A stretch of 64,000 nucleotides of DNA from Heliorestis acidaminivorans (GTDB lineage: Bacteria > Bacillota > Desulfitobacteriia > Heliobacteriales > Heliobacteriaceae): the NCBI RefSeq assembly GCF_008933955.1, contig NZ_WBXO01000001.1, forward strand, positions 372,001-436,000. Direction: 5' to 3'. The translations under genes were made by a program, and so were the position numbers. Below, piece by piece: positions 17,464 through 26,565 of this stretch; the stretch's first letter is position 1, and each line of letters starts with the position of its first letter. The notes under the pieces are model-generated. The model was given only the letters and a program-made list of their open reading frames with translations. It searched no databases and was not told where the DNA came from.

Positions 17464-18358
17464 CTATATTATACTCTTCCTTTCCCAAAGTGGTAACTGT
17501 GATATTGAATTGACTATGGTTTTTTTCTTCAAAAAGATCTGTTGTTAACCCTATAGGCAAAATAGTATCCATATCTTGCTCAGAAGCCTTTTGTAGTGAC
17601 TGCGCCACTGCAAAAGCGCCTGCTGACGCGGATTGTTTGACTGTGTAGCTTCGTGCTAAGCCTGCTGTAAGTATAGCCGCATAAAGGTCGCCAGTTCCAA
17701 AGGCTTTCTTCGGTACAGCATCAACAGCAACTTCCCAAGCGCCCCCTTCACGGTGCAACAAAAGATTATAAATCTTCTGTGCTTGCTCATCTACACGCCA
17801 GCTCGTCACAACGACCCAGCTTGGGCCTTTTTGCAATAACTTCTTAGCACCTTGATAAAGCTTATTACAATCGCGAGGTTTTGTTCCTTCCTCTAATGCC
17901 GTCAATTCACCTTCTGCTAGTAACGTAAGTTCAAAAGGATTGGGGGTAACATAATCAGCCCTTGGTAGCAATTTTTCGCGTACAACATCAACCACATCAA
18001 GGGAGACATAAAGTCCTTTTGGATCGTCACCTAAGACGGGATCTAACAAATAAGGCAAATCTCTTCGCTCTTCTAACCACTTAGCAAGAATAGTTCCTTG
18101 TCGAGAAGAGCCTAAAAAGCCACTTAATAAAAAATCTATTTCTCGGTCTTTTAGAGCTGTCAAAAGCTGATAAAACAAAGTGGCAGGCACAGGGCCTCCT
18201 CGACGAGGCTGACAAGCACCATGAGCGCCATAGTAGACCGTAGGAATAGGTAAGGGCTGTACAGCGCATTGCAATAGTCCTGCGACAACAGCGCCATTAC
18301 CTACAAAACCCTGTGCTACCATGCTCTGCACGGAAACAATAGCCGGAACTTTTTTCAT
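17456..18358 (-). CDS. Pyridoxal kinase-like protein (PfkB/ribokinase fold)
   Basis: 300-residue sugar/vitamin kinase of the PdxY/PdxK type, expected to phosphorylate pyridoxal or a related alcohol with ATP. It starts VPAIVSVQSMVAQGFVGNGA, similar to the SIQSxVVxGxVGN start of pyridoxal kinases, and has LLDPVLGDDPKGLYV, TPNPFELTLL and the catalytic-loop signature FGTGDLYAAIL with the base Asp. Its position between the riboflavin operon and hslO does not reveal the substrate; hydroxymethylpyrimidine kinase is less likely. It starts four bases after ribH on the same strand and could be cotranscribed with the riboflavin genes. Confidence 0.75.
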   Translation of the reverse strand: MKKVPAIVSVQSMVAQGFVGNGAVVAGLLQCAVQPLPIPTVYYGAHGACQPRRGGPVPATLFYQLLTALKDREIDFLLSGFLGSSRQGTILAKWLEERRDLPYLLDPVLGDDPKGLYVSLDVVDVVREKLLPRADYVTPNPFELTLLAEGELTALEEGTKPRDCNKLYQGAKKLLQKGPSWVVVTSWRVDEQAQKIYNLLLHREGGAWEVAVDAVPKKAFGTGDLYAAILTAGLARSYTVKQSASAGAFAVAQSLQKASEQDMDTILPIGLTTDLFEEKNHSQFNITVTTLGKEEYNIDG

Positions 18359-18361
18359 CCT

Positions 18362-18835
18362 TTACCCTTCCAACTGAGCCATCAGGTTAGCCATTTCTAA
18401 AGCTGATAAAGCTGCTTCCCAACCTTTATTACCTGCTTTAGTACCTGCTCTCTCAATGGCTTGTTCAATAGAATCGACTGTTATTACGCCAAAAATAGTA
18501 GGCTTGCCAGTCTGCATATTCACTTGAGCAACACCTTTAGCAACTTCACTACAAACATAATCAAAGTGAGGCGTAGAGCCACGAATTACAGCACCTAAAC
18601 ATATCACAGCATGATTATTTTTCTCCGCCATTTTCTTAGCTCCTAGAGGAATCTCAAAAGCTCCTGGTACCCAGGTTACAGTCACATTTTCCTTAGGTAC
18701 ACCATGGCGATATAGTGCATCGAGAGCACCTGATAAAAGTTTGTTCGTAATAAACTCATTAAATCGACTTACTACGATGGCAAAATGTAACCCTTGTCCT
18801 AATAAGTGGCCTTCATAAGATTTTTGAATTTCCAT
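18362..18835 (-). CDS. ribH: 6,7-dimethyl-8-ribityllumazine synthase
   Basis: Joins 5-amino-6-ribitylaminouracil with dihydroxybutanone phosphate in riboflavin synthesis; forms large icosahedral or pentameric assemblies. The 157-residue protein has [11 protein letters not shown], the [10 protein letters not shown] block, [17 protein letters not shown] with the catalytic His, and the [13 protein letters not shown] end. The ATG at 18835 follows AAGGAAAGGCGG. It is the last classical gene of ribD-ribE-ribBA-ribH. Confidence 0.97.
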   Translation of the reverse strand: MEIQKSYEGHLLGQGLHFAIVVSRFNEFITNKLLSGALDALYRHGVPKENVTVTWVPGAFEIPLGAKKMAEKNNHAVICLGAVIRGSTPHFDYVCSEVAKGVAQVNMQTGKPTIFGVITVDSIEQAIERAGTKAGNKGWEAALSALEMANLMAQLEG

Positions 18836-18905
18836 GATATAAACCGCCTTTCCTTTAATTGATATGACTTAAGATGATTTATGCGCTACTTTCACTATGT
18901 CGCAT

Positions 18906-20111
18906 CTATTGTTGTTCGAATAGCAGATGACCTAATTTTTCGCCTTTGGTATGAAGATATCGTTCATTTTCCGGTACACAGCCTGTAACTATGGGAACTC
19001 TTTCTTCAATTGATAAACCATATCCTTCTAGACCTTTAATCTTCCGAGGATTATTAGTCATTAAGCGAATCTGCTTAACACCTAGATCAACAAGGATCTG
19101 AGCACCTGTTCCATATTCCCGTAAGTCAGCAGGGAAGCCTAACATTTCATTTGCTTGAACTGTATCTGCACCTAGATCTTGCAGTTTATAAGCTTTTATT
19201 TTGTTTAATAAACCGATGCCGCGGCCTTCTTGGCGCATATATAAAACGACGCCACGACCTTCTTCTTCAATTGTTCTTAAAGCGGCGGCTAATTGATCTC
19301 CGCAGTCACAACGTTTTGAGCCTAAGACGTCTCCAGTTAAGCACTCTGAATGGACACGAACAAGAACGGAAGAATCACTCTGCTTAAGATCTCCTTTGAC
19401 GATAGCAAGGTGACACTCTTTGTCTAAAAGACTTTCATAAGCTACAGCTTGGAAATTGCCGTACTTAGTAGGCAATTGGATAGTCTCCACCCGTCGGATT
19501 AGTTTTTCTTTGCGCCTACGATATTCTATAAGATCAGCAATTGTAACAAGCTTTAAGTTATGTTTCTTGGCAAAGTCTATTAAAGCAGGAACTCGTGCCA
19601 TTGTGCCATCATCAGCCATGATCTCACAGATTACCCCAGCAGGATAAAGACCAGCCATTTGTGCAAAATCAACAGCTGCTTCAGTATGACCAGCTCTCGT
19701 TAAAACACCGCCATCACGAGCACGCAAAGGAAAGATATGGCCTGGTTTACGAAGGTCTGAAGGTCTAGTCTTAGGATCTAAGAGCGCTTGAATGGTCTGA
19801 GAACGTTCAAAAGCAGAGATTCCTGTCGTGCAAGATGACGCGTCAACAGATACTGTAAAAGCTGTTTCCATACGATCTGTATTATTTTGAACCATGGGAT
19901 AAAGTTCAAGACTATCTAAGCGATCTCCTGACATGGGCACACATATTAAGCCTTTACCATAGCTAGCCATGAAGTTTACCGCTTCTGGCGTTGCTTTTTC
20001 AGCGGCCATTAACAGATCGCCTTCATTTTCCCGATCTTGATCATCAACAACAATAATCATTTTGCCTTCTTGAATATCAGAAATTGCTTCTTCAATACTA
20101 TGAAAAGACAC
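18906..20111 (-). CDS. ribBA: Bifunctional DHBP synthase / GTP cyclohydrolase II
   Basis: Supplies both precursors of riboflavin. The N-terminal half (to about residue 200) is dihydroxybutanone-phosphate synthase with [13 protein letters not shown] and the RAGHTEA motif; the C-terminal half is GTP cyclohydrolase II with the zinc cysteines of [20 protein letters not shown] and the [10 protein letters not shown] loop. The frame is open to 20162, but the GTG at 20111 sits right after AAGGAGGTGATTCCT and gives 401 residues, the usual size. Co-transcribed with ribE and ribH. Confidence 0.97.
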   Translation of the reverse strand: MSFHSIEEAISDIQEGKMIIVVDDQDRENEGDLLMAAEKATPEAVNFMASYGKGLICVPMSGDRLDSLELYPMVQNNTDRMETAFTVSVDASSCTTGISAFERSQTIQALLDPKTRPSDLRKPGHIFPLRARDGGVLTRAGHTEAAVDFAQMAGLYPAGVICEIMADDGTMARVPALIDFAKKHNLKLVTIADLIEYRRRKEKLIRRVETIQLPTKYGNFQAVAYESLLDKECHLAIVKGDLKQSDSSVLVRVHSECLTGDVLGSKRCDCGDQLAAALRTIEEEGRGVVLYMRQEGRGIGLLNKIKAYKLQDLGADTVQANEMLGFPADLREYGTGAQILVDLGVKQIRLMTNNPRKIKGLEGYGLSIEERVPIVTGCVPENERYLHTKGEKLGHLLFEQQ

Positions 20112-20215
20112 AGGAATCACCTCCTTGTTATTTAGGAAAACCACTGAGACAGAGAAGAGCAAAGAGGAGTTTCTAAAAGAGGATTACTGATTCACTCTCT
20201 TGATCAAAAAAAGAA

Positions 20216-20875
20216 TCAGTAGCCTTGTTCCAGCAAAAATTCTCTTGTTAGGTTACCCTTTGCCGTTTTTTTCGTCCCCTCTTCACTCTGTGTAGAAAGT
20301 AGACGTTCTACATATTTCATCAGCATATCTGCTTCTAAGTTAACCAGATCTCCCTTTTTCTTAATCCCTAGAGTTGTTTCGCCAGCTGTATGGGGGATAA
20401 GCGATACTGTAAAGCCCTGCTGAGTGACATCAACAACAGTGAGGCTAATTCCATCAATAGCAATAGATCCTTTCGGTATCAGGTATTTGAGAAGGTCTGA
20501 TGAGCAAGTAATTGCTGTTATAACAGCAATATCGATTTTCTTCTGACCTACTATTTCCCCTACTTCATCGACATGACCTGATACGATGTGTCCTCCTAAA
20601 CGATCACCCATGCGTAAGGCTCGCTCAAGGTTGACATAACTACCTCTCTGAACTCTAGCCAGTGCTGTTTTTCTCAATGTCTCATCCATCACATCTGCTA
20701 CGAAATAATCTTTGGCAAATTCCACGACTGTAAGACAAACTCCGTTGACTGCAATAGAGTCTCCCATTTTCACATCTTCAAGCACTTTTTGAGCTTCTAG
20801 GACTAATTGGGCCGAACGAGGACCTCTTCTAATTTCCTTTACTTTTCCTAGTTCTTCCACAATCCCTGTAAACAA
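20216..20875 (-). CDS. ribE: Riboflavin synthase, alpha chain
   Basis: Converts two lumazine molecules into riboflavin and its pyrimidine precursor. The 219-residue protein is a tandem of two lumazine-binding barrels: the first starts MFTGIVEELG with SIAVNGVCLTV, the second has GGHIVSGHVD and GSIAIDGISLTVVDV. The start is a TTG at 20875 after GGGAGGTGATACC and it overlaps the end of ribD. The name ribE follows the usual clostridial convention; in Bacillus nomenclature the gene has also been called ribB or ribE. Confidence 0.96.
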   Translation of the reverse strand: MFTGIVEELGKVKEIRRGPRSAQLVLEAQKVLEDVKMGDSIAVNGVCLTVVEFAKDYFVADVMDETLRKTALARVQRGSYVNLERALRMGDRLGGHIVSGHVDEVGEIVGQKKIDIAVITAITCSSDLLKYLIPKGSIAIDGISLTVVDVTQQGFTVSLIPHTAGETTLGIKKKGDLVNLEADMLMKYVERLLSTQSEEGTKKTAKGNLTREFLLEQGY

Positions 20876-22002
20876 GGTATCACCTCCCGTAGAGTCCCTT
20901 CTAGTAAATAGTCTTCACCGGAAGGTTGACCACGCCATCTTTTTACTAACCAAGCTTGAGACATTAGTTCCACGCCGCCACCACCGACTGGTGAAGGTGC
21001 TGTAGCACCACCTACAAGCTTTGGGGCTATAAAAACTGCTATTTGGTCAACGAGCTTGTCCTCCAAAAAAGCACCGTGTACAGAAGAGCCTCCTTCTACT
21101 AGTAAGGAAGTAATCCCTGCTTGCCCCAGTCTTGCCATCAAGGAAGGCAGATCTATCCTTCCTTTTTCATTTTGTGGACAAAGCCACACTGTAGCACCTA
21201 TTGCTTCTAATGCCTTAACTTTCTCTAAAGGGGCTTGCTCCGTAACTGCTATAAGCGTTTTTCCTTCTGCCTTCAATACCTTCGCAGTTAAGGGTGTACG
21301 CCCTTTGCTATCTAAAATTACTCGCAAAGGGTGTCTCTGTTCTGATTGATCAAAGGTAGGATCAAAATCAGCAAGTCGAGTCGTAAGTTGCGGATCATCA
21401 GCTAGAACTGTTCCGATGCCTACTAATATAGCATCTTTGTCTTGACGCCACTGATGGACTAACTGTCTGCTAGTTGGACAAGAAATCCATCTACTGTCAC
21501 CACTTAGGGTAGCTATCTTACCATCAACAGTCATAGCCCACTTCGCCAGCACGTGAGGACGTTGAGCAGTTATCCAGGTAAGAAAAGGCTGGTTTATCTC
21601 AGCAGTTTCTTGAGATAGAAGACCTACTTGTACTTCAACACCCTCATGTCTGAGCTTTTCCATCCCTTTTCCGGCAACTTGTGGGTTGGGATCAAGCATA
21701 GCCATAACAACTTTTTTTACGCCTGCCTTCAAGATAGCTTCCGTACAAGGTGGTGTCCGGCCATAGTGACTACATGGTTCTAAGGTCACATAAAGCGTAG
21801 AACCTCTGGCTTCTTCATTAGCTTGGGCCAACGCGTGTATTTCGGCATGAGCTGTCCCTGCTTTTTGATGATAACCTTCTCCTACAATTTGACCATCTTT
21901 TACGATCACAGCACCTACTAGCGGATTAGGACTTGTTTTTCCTTTTCCTCTTAGAGCAAGCTCAATAGCTCTCTGCATAAACAGTACATCTGCATCCTTC
22001 AT
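20848..22002 (-). CDS. ribD: Bifunctional riboflavin deaminase/reductase RibD
   Basis: Deaminates and then reduces the pyrimidine intermediate of riboflavin synthesis. The N-terminal deaminase has the zinc motif AHAEIHAL and PCSHYGRTPPC; the C-terminal reductase begins around RPHVLAKWAMTVDGKIAT and has LLVEGGSSVHGAFL. The open frame reaches a TTG at 22041, but that lies inside the riboswitch terminator, so I use the ATG at 22002 (384 residues), which follows a purine-rich GGAAGAGG stretch. First gene behind the FMN riboswitch. Confidence 0.95.
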   Translation of the reverse strand: MKDADVLFMQRAIELALRGKGKTSPNPLVGAVIVKDGQIVGEGYHQKAGTAHAEIHALAQANEEARGSTLYVTLEPCSHYGRTPPCTEAILKAGVKKVVMAMLDPNPQVAGKGMEKLRHEGVEVQVGLLSQETAEINQPFLTWITAQRPHVLAKWAMTVDGKIATLSGDSRWISCPTSRQLVHQWRQDKDAILVGIGTVLADDPQLTTRLADFDPTFDQSEQRHPLRVILDSKGRTPLTAKVLKAEGKTLIAVTEQAPLEKVKALEAIGATVWLCPQNEKGRIDLPSLMARLGQAGITSLLVEGGSSVHGAFLEDKLVDQIAVFIAPKLVGGATAPSPVGGGGVELMSQAWLVKRWRGQPSGEDYLLEGTLREVIPCLQGLWKN

Positions 22003-22021
22003 CCTCTTCCTACCTTTTCCA

Positions 22022-22062
22022 TGGAAAATAAAAAACCTCAAGGGTAGCTTTCCCCGAGGTTT
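22022..22062 (-). terminator. Expression-platform terminator of the FMN riboswitch
   Basis: On the minus strand AAACCTC pairs with GAGGTTT (outer seven base pairs, extended by GGG/CCC with a small bulge), followed by a T-rich run TTTATTTT. It lies between the aptamer and the ribD start, so FMN binding should favour this stop. Confidence 0.88.
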
Positions 22063-22109
22063 CTAGATACAACAGACTGCTTTCCTACTTCTATAAAAGT
22101 AGAAAAGCT

Positions 22110-22228
22110 TGTCCTTTTCCCTCTCTCATCCAGACTGTAACTGTCGGCTTCGGAATTACACCGAATCTGCTTAAAAAGCTCGCGGGCTATACCGCCGGTC
22201 GGGAATTACACCCTACCCCGAAGGAATG
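22110..22228 (-). promoter_or_regulatory. FMN riboswitch (RFN element)
   Basis: The minus strand shows the classic RFN blocks in order: CCTTCGGGGTAGGGTG, AATTCCCGACCGGCGGTATAG, CCCGCGAGC, GCAGATTCGGTG, ATTCCGAAGCCGACAGT and ACAGTCTGGATGAGAGA. These are the conserved parts of the six-stem FMN aptamer. It sits between the riboflavin promoter and ribD with a terminator downstream, so it should control the rib operon by attenuation. Confidence 0.97.
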
Positions 22229-22258
22229 GTTATGTTCAATTATTGAGAAGACCTTGCA

Positions 22259-22287
22259 ATTATATCTTTTTCCATGGGAAGAGTCAA
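22259..22287 (-). promoter_or_regulatory. Promoter of the riboflavin operon
   Basis: Minus-strand TTGACT (22282-22287) and a perfect TATAAT (22259-22264) separated by 17 bases. The -35 box overlaps the stop codon of rpe, so the promoter is embedded in the end of the upstream gene. The transcript would begin just before the FMN aptamer. Confidence 0.85.
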
Positions 22288-22967
22288 TTAACAAAGTCTC
22301 CACTTAGACCCAGCTCTCCTTGCTTTCGCAAGGCTATTACTTCTTGTTCAATATCTTCGGTGTTAAAAATCGCCGATCCTGCTACCAAGACATCGGCTCC
22401 GGCTTGCACGACTTGAGCTATATTGGAACGGTTAATTCCACCGTCTACTTGAATCTCAAAGTTTAATTCATGCTCTTTTTTGTAATGAGCTAGTGCACTA
22501 ATCTTTTTCAAAGCAGAAGGAATAAATTTTTGTCCTCCAAAACCGGGATTGACGGACATAATAAGAACAAGGTCTACCATGGGGAGAACATATTCTAAAG
22601 TCTGCCAAGGCGTTGCTGGATTAATTGATACGCCAGCTTTGACGCCTTTTTCTTTGATGAGAGAAATCGTACGATGAAGATGTTTTGTTGCTTCCTGATG
22701 AACTGTAACTAGATCAGCACCAGCATTAATAAATTCAGGAATATATTGATCAGGCGATTCTATCATCAGATGGACATCAAAAATCATTTTGCTATGAGGT
22801 CTTAATGCGGACACCACAAGTGGTCCAATAGTGATATTAGGAACAAAGTGTCCGTCCATCACATCAATATGAAGATATTCAGCACCACCCTTTTCTACAA
22901 GGGCTACTTGTTGACCTAATCTAGCGAAGTCTGCCGATAAGATTGAGGGGGCGATTTTTATGGTCAT
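22284..22967 (-). CDS. rpe: Ribulose-phosphate 3-epimerase
   Basis: Interconverts ribulose 5-phosphate and xylulose 5-phosphate in the pentose phosphate pathway. The 227-residue TIM barrel has APSILSADFARLGQ, the metal-binding HIDVMDGHFVPN and DVHLM motifs, MSVNPGFGGQKFI and the phosphate-binding VDGGIN and AGSAIF. The ATG at 22967 overlaps the rsgA stop (4 bases). The rsgA-rpe pair is conserved in Bacillota. A divalent metal ion bound by the two His and two Asp residues is expected from the family. Confidence 0.97.
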   Translation of the reverse strand: MTIKIAPSILSADFARLGQQVALVEKGGAEYLHIDVMDGHFVPNITIGPLVVSALRPHSKMIFDVHLMIESPDQYIPEFINAGADLVTVHQEATKHLHRTISLIKEKGVKAGVSINPATPWQTLEYVLPMVDLVLIMSVNPGFGGQKFIPSALKKISALAHYKKEHELNFEIQVDGGINRSNIAQVVQAGADVLVAGSAIFNTEDIEQEVIALRKQGELGLSGDFVN

Positions 22968-23875
22968 TCTTTTCTTCCTTTCGGTTTGCGGCGATCTTGG
23001 TTGATAAGTTCTTCAAGGAAAAGCAAGTAGCTTTCATATCTTCGTTGATGAATTAAGCCTTTTTCAACAGCCTCTTGTACTGCACAATCGGGCTCAGTGC
23101 GATGAAGACAGCTATTGAAGCGACATTGACCCATCAAATCAACTATTTCAGGAAAAAGTTCTCCTAGTTGAGGGGCAGTCAGAGCTGGTAAATTCAAAGT
23201 AGAAAAACCTGGTGTGTCGGCTACCAGAGCGTCAAAAGAGAGATGTAATAATTCTACATGACGAGTTGTGTGGCGGCCTCGGCCTGTTTTTTTACTTACT
23301 TCACCAGTTTTTAAGGCTAGGCCAGGTTGTAAAGCATTGAGCAAAGAGGATTTGCCTGCACCTGATGGTCCAGCAAGGACGGTAATGCGTTGACGCAGTA
23401 GATTTTTTACCGCCTCAATACCATTCATAGTTTCGGCCGATACTATAACTTGTTTTATCTGCCCTTGTACAAAGCTTTCTTTGGCTTTTTCGATGCATTC
23501 TTCTGTGGCTAGATCGCTTTTTGTCCAGATTAGAATAGGCTCTATCTGCTCTTCAATTGTAAATAGTAACAAACGATCGATGAGTGCAAAGTCAGGATCA
23601 GGCGAGGTTAGCGAAAAGACCAGCAAGGCTTGATCTACATTAGCGATCGTAGGACGCAATAGCTCATTTTTTCTTGGTAATACTTCTTCGATAACTCCTT
23701 TGTCACCTTCAAGTAAGCTTATTACGACTCGATCACCTGGTAAAAAAGTTTGTTCCATTTTTTTTTGGCGAAACTTGCCTCGTAATGAACAAGTAAAGAT
23801 CGTTCCTTCTGATAAAACGTAATAGAATCCAGAGTACCCTTTAATTATAGTACCTTCTTTTCCCGGTAGATTCAC
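22964..23875 (-). CDS. rsgA: Ribosome small-subunit GTPase RsgA
   Basis: Circularly permuted GTPase that helps 30S subunit maturation. The 303-residue protein has an N-terminal OB domain, then the permuted G domain with the WTKSD motif (G4) before the P-loop GPSGAGKSSLLN and the DTPGFSTL (G3), and a C-terminal zinc finger with CRFNSCLHRTEPDCAV. The start is a GTG at 23875 after TAGGAG. In Bacillus the equivalent CpgA is phosphorylated by PrkC, whose gene is directly upstream here. Confidence 0.97.
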   Translation of the reverse strand: MNLPGKEGTIIKGYSGFYYVLSEGTIFTCSLRGKFRQKKMEQTFLPGDRVVISLLEGDKGVIEEVLPRKNELLRPTIANVDQALLVFSLTSPDPDFALIDRLLLFTIEEQIEPILIWTKSDLATEECIEKAKESFVQGQIKQVIVSAETMNGIEAVKNLLRQRITVLAGPSGAGKSSLLNALQPGLALKTGEVSKKTGRGRHTTRHVELLHLSFDALVADTPGFSTLNLPALTAPQLGELFPEIVDLMGQCRFNSCLHRTEPDCAVQEAVEKGLIHQRRYESYLLFLEELINQDRRKPKGRKE

Positions 23876-23905
23876 GGTGATCTCCTAGCACTCCCTTTAC
23901 CTTCG

Positions 23906-25801
23906 TTATTCAACTTGACGTTCAAATACTTTTTCACCATCAAGGAATCCTTGAATAATTGCTCTTCCTTGATACTCTACTTGACGAGTTACGGCATCTC
24001 CACCTGCGTGAGTTCCAGAGTAGGCTTCTATGGTTTCTGCTCCCTGTTGGAGAATAATGCGGACTTTTGACTCTGTACGTTCCTCAGGAATCATAATCGT
24101 TACGGTTGTTTTCTTCTTTTCTATTTCTGCTTTTTTCTCTTCTGCTCCTGTACTAATTGTAATTGTGACGGTAGAGCCTTTTTCTACATTGCTATTAGAA
24201 GCAGGATTTTGCCCTATAATAAGGCCTTGACCAAAACTATCGCTTGCTTCTTCTCGCTGTTCTATTCTTACCTCTAAAGGTGCTAGTACCGTTTTCGCTT
24301 CTTCAATAGACAGTCCTGTAAGAGCTGGCATAATAGGTTGGTTTTCAGGCCCTCTGCTTACTAGTAATTCAATAATCGTTCCAATAGGCTGTTCTGTATT
24401 GGCCGCCGGTTTCTGACTAATTACGGTGCCTGCTGGCCTTCTATTATCGTATTCCTCGACCACATCATAGGAAAATTCTGCTTCTTGTAGTTTAATCAGA
24501 GCTTCTCGTTGCGTCATGCCTGTAACATAAGGAACTCGATCTAGCTTGGGCCCAAGGCTTACGGTTAAACGTACTTCTCGCGTCGCTTTAACCATACGAT
24601 TGCCTTCTGGATCTTGGCTAATCACAACCTCTCTTGCTATTTGGTTGTGATTTACTCTTTCAACTTGTACTTGCAGGCCTACATTTTCTATAGCTTCAAT
24701 CGCTTCCATGTAGTGCATATCAACAACCCTAGGAAGCATTACTTCTGGAACATTCATATAACGTTGCCAGGCAAATGTGCTTGCAAAAGCTATCAAGGCT
24801 AATAAGAGTAATGAAGAAAGTACTATTTTCCAATTAATACGAGCTGTCGGTTCTTCTTTTTCATTCTTATTATTAGAATAGCTAGGCTCTCTTGTTTCTA
24901 GCTTTCCATGTTCTTGCCAGGGAAGAGGTTGTTCTAAACGTACTGTAGGGCTATCATCTTCTAAAGGAAGACGTCCAACTATTGTTCCTGAAAAAACATG
25001 ATCTAGGTCATCTTTTAATGCTTTAGCATTCCCATACCGACGCTCTGGATTTTTCTCTAGGGTTCTCATTACGACTTCTTCTAAGGTTCGAGGAATTTCC
25101 GGTGTGCTTTTTGATATTGGAGGCGGGTTTTGCTGAACTTGTTGTAAAGCAACGGCAATAGGTGTCTCGCCTTGAAAAGGAACATGACCACTGAGAAGTT
25201 CATAGAGAACAACGCCAAGGGAGTAGATATCTGATTTTTCATCAACTGGAAGACCTCTAGCTTGCTCTGGAGATAGGTAATGGACAGAGCCGACAATAGT
25301 TCTATCCATGGTCATAGTGTTTTGTGTAGTAGAACGTGCAATTCCAAAATCAGTTACTTTTACCCGACCTGATGCTGTTAGCAGAATATTATGAGGTTTT
25401 ATGTCTCTATGGATAATGCCTTTCTCATGAGCATGTTCAAGAGCATCACAAATTTGACGGGCCAGATTGACAGCTTCTACAGGCTCTAAAGAACCATTAC
25501 GACGTATCACTTCTTTTAGAGTCGGTCCGTCTATATATTCCATCACTATGTAGTCTGTTTCACCTTCCCGACCAACATCATAGACATTTACGATATTGGG
25601 ATGGGATAAGGAGGCAATAGCCTGTGCTTCTCGTCGAAAGCGACGTACAAATTCTTCATCATTAGTGAGGCCCTCGCGAAGAAATTTGATTGTAACAGCT
25701 CTTTCTAGAACACGATCCCAGGATTTATAGACTTGAGCCATACCACCGCCGCCAAGATATTCAACTATCTCGTAGCGATTTCCAAATATGCGACCCTTCA
25801 T
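23906..25801 (-). CDS. prkC: Serine/threonine kinase PrkC with PASTA repeats
   Basis: Membrane-bound sensor kinase responding to cell-wall fragments. Residues 10-270 form the kinase with the GGGGMAQVYK loop, catalytic HRDIKPHN and DFG; a transmembrane helix lies at about 325-346, followed by three extracellular PASTA repeats (about 350-415, 420-485, 490-555) and a short C-terminal domain. The start ATG at 25801 overlaps the prpC stop as ATGA; an in-frame ATG at 25810 is less well placed. It pairs with PrpC and neighbours RsgA. Confidence 0.95.
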   Translation of the reverse strand: MKGRIFGNRYEIVEYLGGGGMAQVYKSWDRVLERAVTIKFLREGLTNDEEFVRRFRREAQAIASLSHPNIVNVYDVGREGETDYIVMEYIDGPTLKEVIRRNGSLEPVEAVNLARQICDALEHAHEKGIIHRDIKPHNILLTASGRVKVTDFGIARSTTQNTMTMDRTIVGSVHYLSPEQARGLPVDEKSDIYSLGVVLYELLSGHVPFQGETPIAVALQQVQQNPPPISKSTPEIPRTLEEVVMRTLEKNPERRYGNAKALKDDLDHVFSGTIVGRLPLEDDSPTVRLEQPLPWQEHGKLETREPSYSNNKNEKEEPTARINWKIVLSSLLLLALIAFASTFAWQRYMNVPEVMLPRVVDMHYMEAIEAIENVGLQVQVERVNHNQIAREVVISQDPEGNRMVKATREVRLTVSLGPKLDRVPYVTGMTQREALIKLQEAEFSYDVVEEYDNRRPAGTVISQKPAANTEQPIGTIIELLVSRGPENQPIMPALTGLSIEEAKTVLAPLEVRIEQREEASDSFGQGLIIGQNPASNSNVEKGSTVTITISTGAEEKKAEIEKKKTTVTIMIPEERTESKVRIILQQGAETIEAYSGTHAGGDAVTRQVEYQGRAIIQGFLDGEKVFERQVE

Positions 25802-26565
25802 TGCGTCCATCCTTCGTTATTATCCTGCCAGAGAATCAAGAAGGTAACATTATCATGGCCTCCTCGTTCTAGAACAAGCTCCATCATTCGGTCAGCAATT
25901 TTTTCTAAAAGATTTTGTTGATAAGGATAAGGAGGTAGACTCTGCAAAATCTTTTCAATCTCTTGTTCTGATACTAGATTAGTTAAGCCATCAGTACATA
26001 AAATCATAAGATCTTCCACAGCCCACTGTTCTTCTACCAAGTCAATATCTATCTCTTCTTTTGTCCCCAGTGCTCTTGTAATTATGTTTCTCTGGGGATG
26101 TGCTTGCGCTTCCTCTGGAGATATTCTGCCGTCTTTCAACATTTCTTCTACAAGAGAATGATCTTCTGTAAGTTTGTAAAGTCTGCCACCGCTGTACTTA
26201 TATGCTCTGCTATCACCTACATGTGTTATCCAAAGAGTGCTGTCGGTAATAAGCAGAGCTGTTACAGTAGTCCCCATACCTGCCCATTTGCTATTATTTT
26301 GTGCTTCTAAATAAATTCGACTATTTGCCTCTCGACAAGCTTTTTCTAATGCTTTAATTCCTCTAGAAGCCTCGTCTTGTTTTTCAAAATATTCTGCAAT
26401 AGCTTTTACAGCTAAAGCACTGGCCACTTCCCCTGCTTCATGGCCTCCCATGCCATCTGCCACAATAAAAATTCTATCATTAGAATCTGTTAGAAAACTA
26501 TCTTCATTAGTTTTTCGTACTTTTCCTATATCAGTTCGAGCGATAGACTGCACTAGATACTTCAT
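25798..26565 (-). CDS. prpC: PP2C-type protein phosphatase PrpC
   Basis: Manganese-dependent serine/threonine phosphatase that counteracts PrkC. Family motifs are RKTNEDSF, FIVADGMGGHEAGEVAS (metal-binding Asp), WITHVGDSRAY, LCTDGLTNLV and the C-terminal GGHDNVT. The frame is open to 26613 but the ATG at 26565, preceded by AAAGGGGGAAGC and overlapping the rlmN stop as TGATG, gives the normal 255 residues. Located between rlmN and prkC in the conserved cluster. Confidence 0.96.
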   Translation of the reverse strand: MKYLVQSIARTDIGKVRKTNEDSFLTDSNDRIFIVADGMGGHEAGEVASALAVKAIAEYFEKQDEASRGIKALEKACREANSRIYLEAQNNSKWAGMGTTVTALLITDSTLWITHVGDSRAYKYSGGRLYKLTEDHSLVEEMLKDGRISPEEAQAHPQRNIITRALGTKEEIDIDLVEEQWAVEDLMILCTDGLTNLVSEQEIEKILQSLPPYPYQQNLLEKIADRMMELVLERGGHDNVTFLILWQDNNEGWTQ

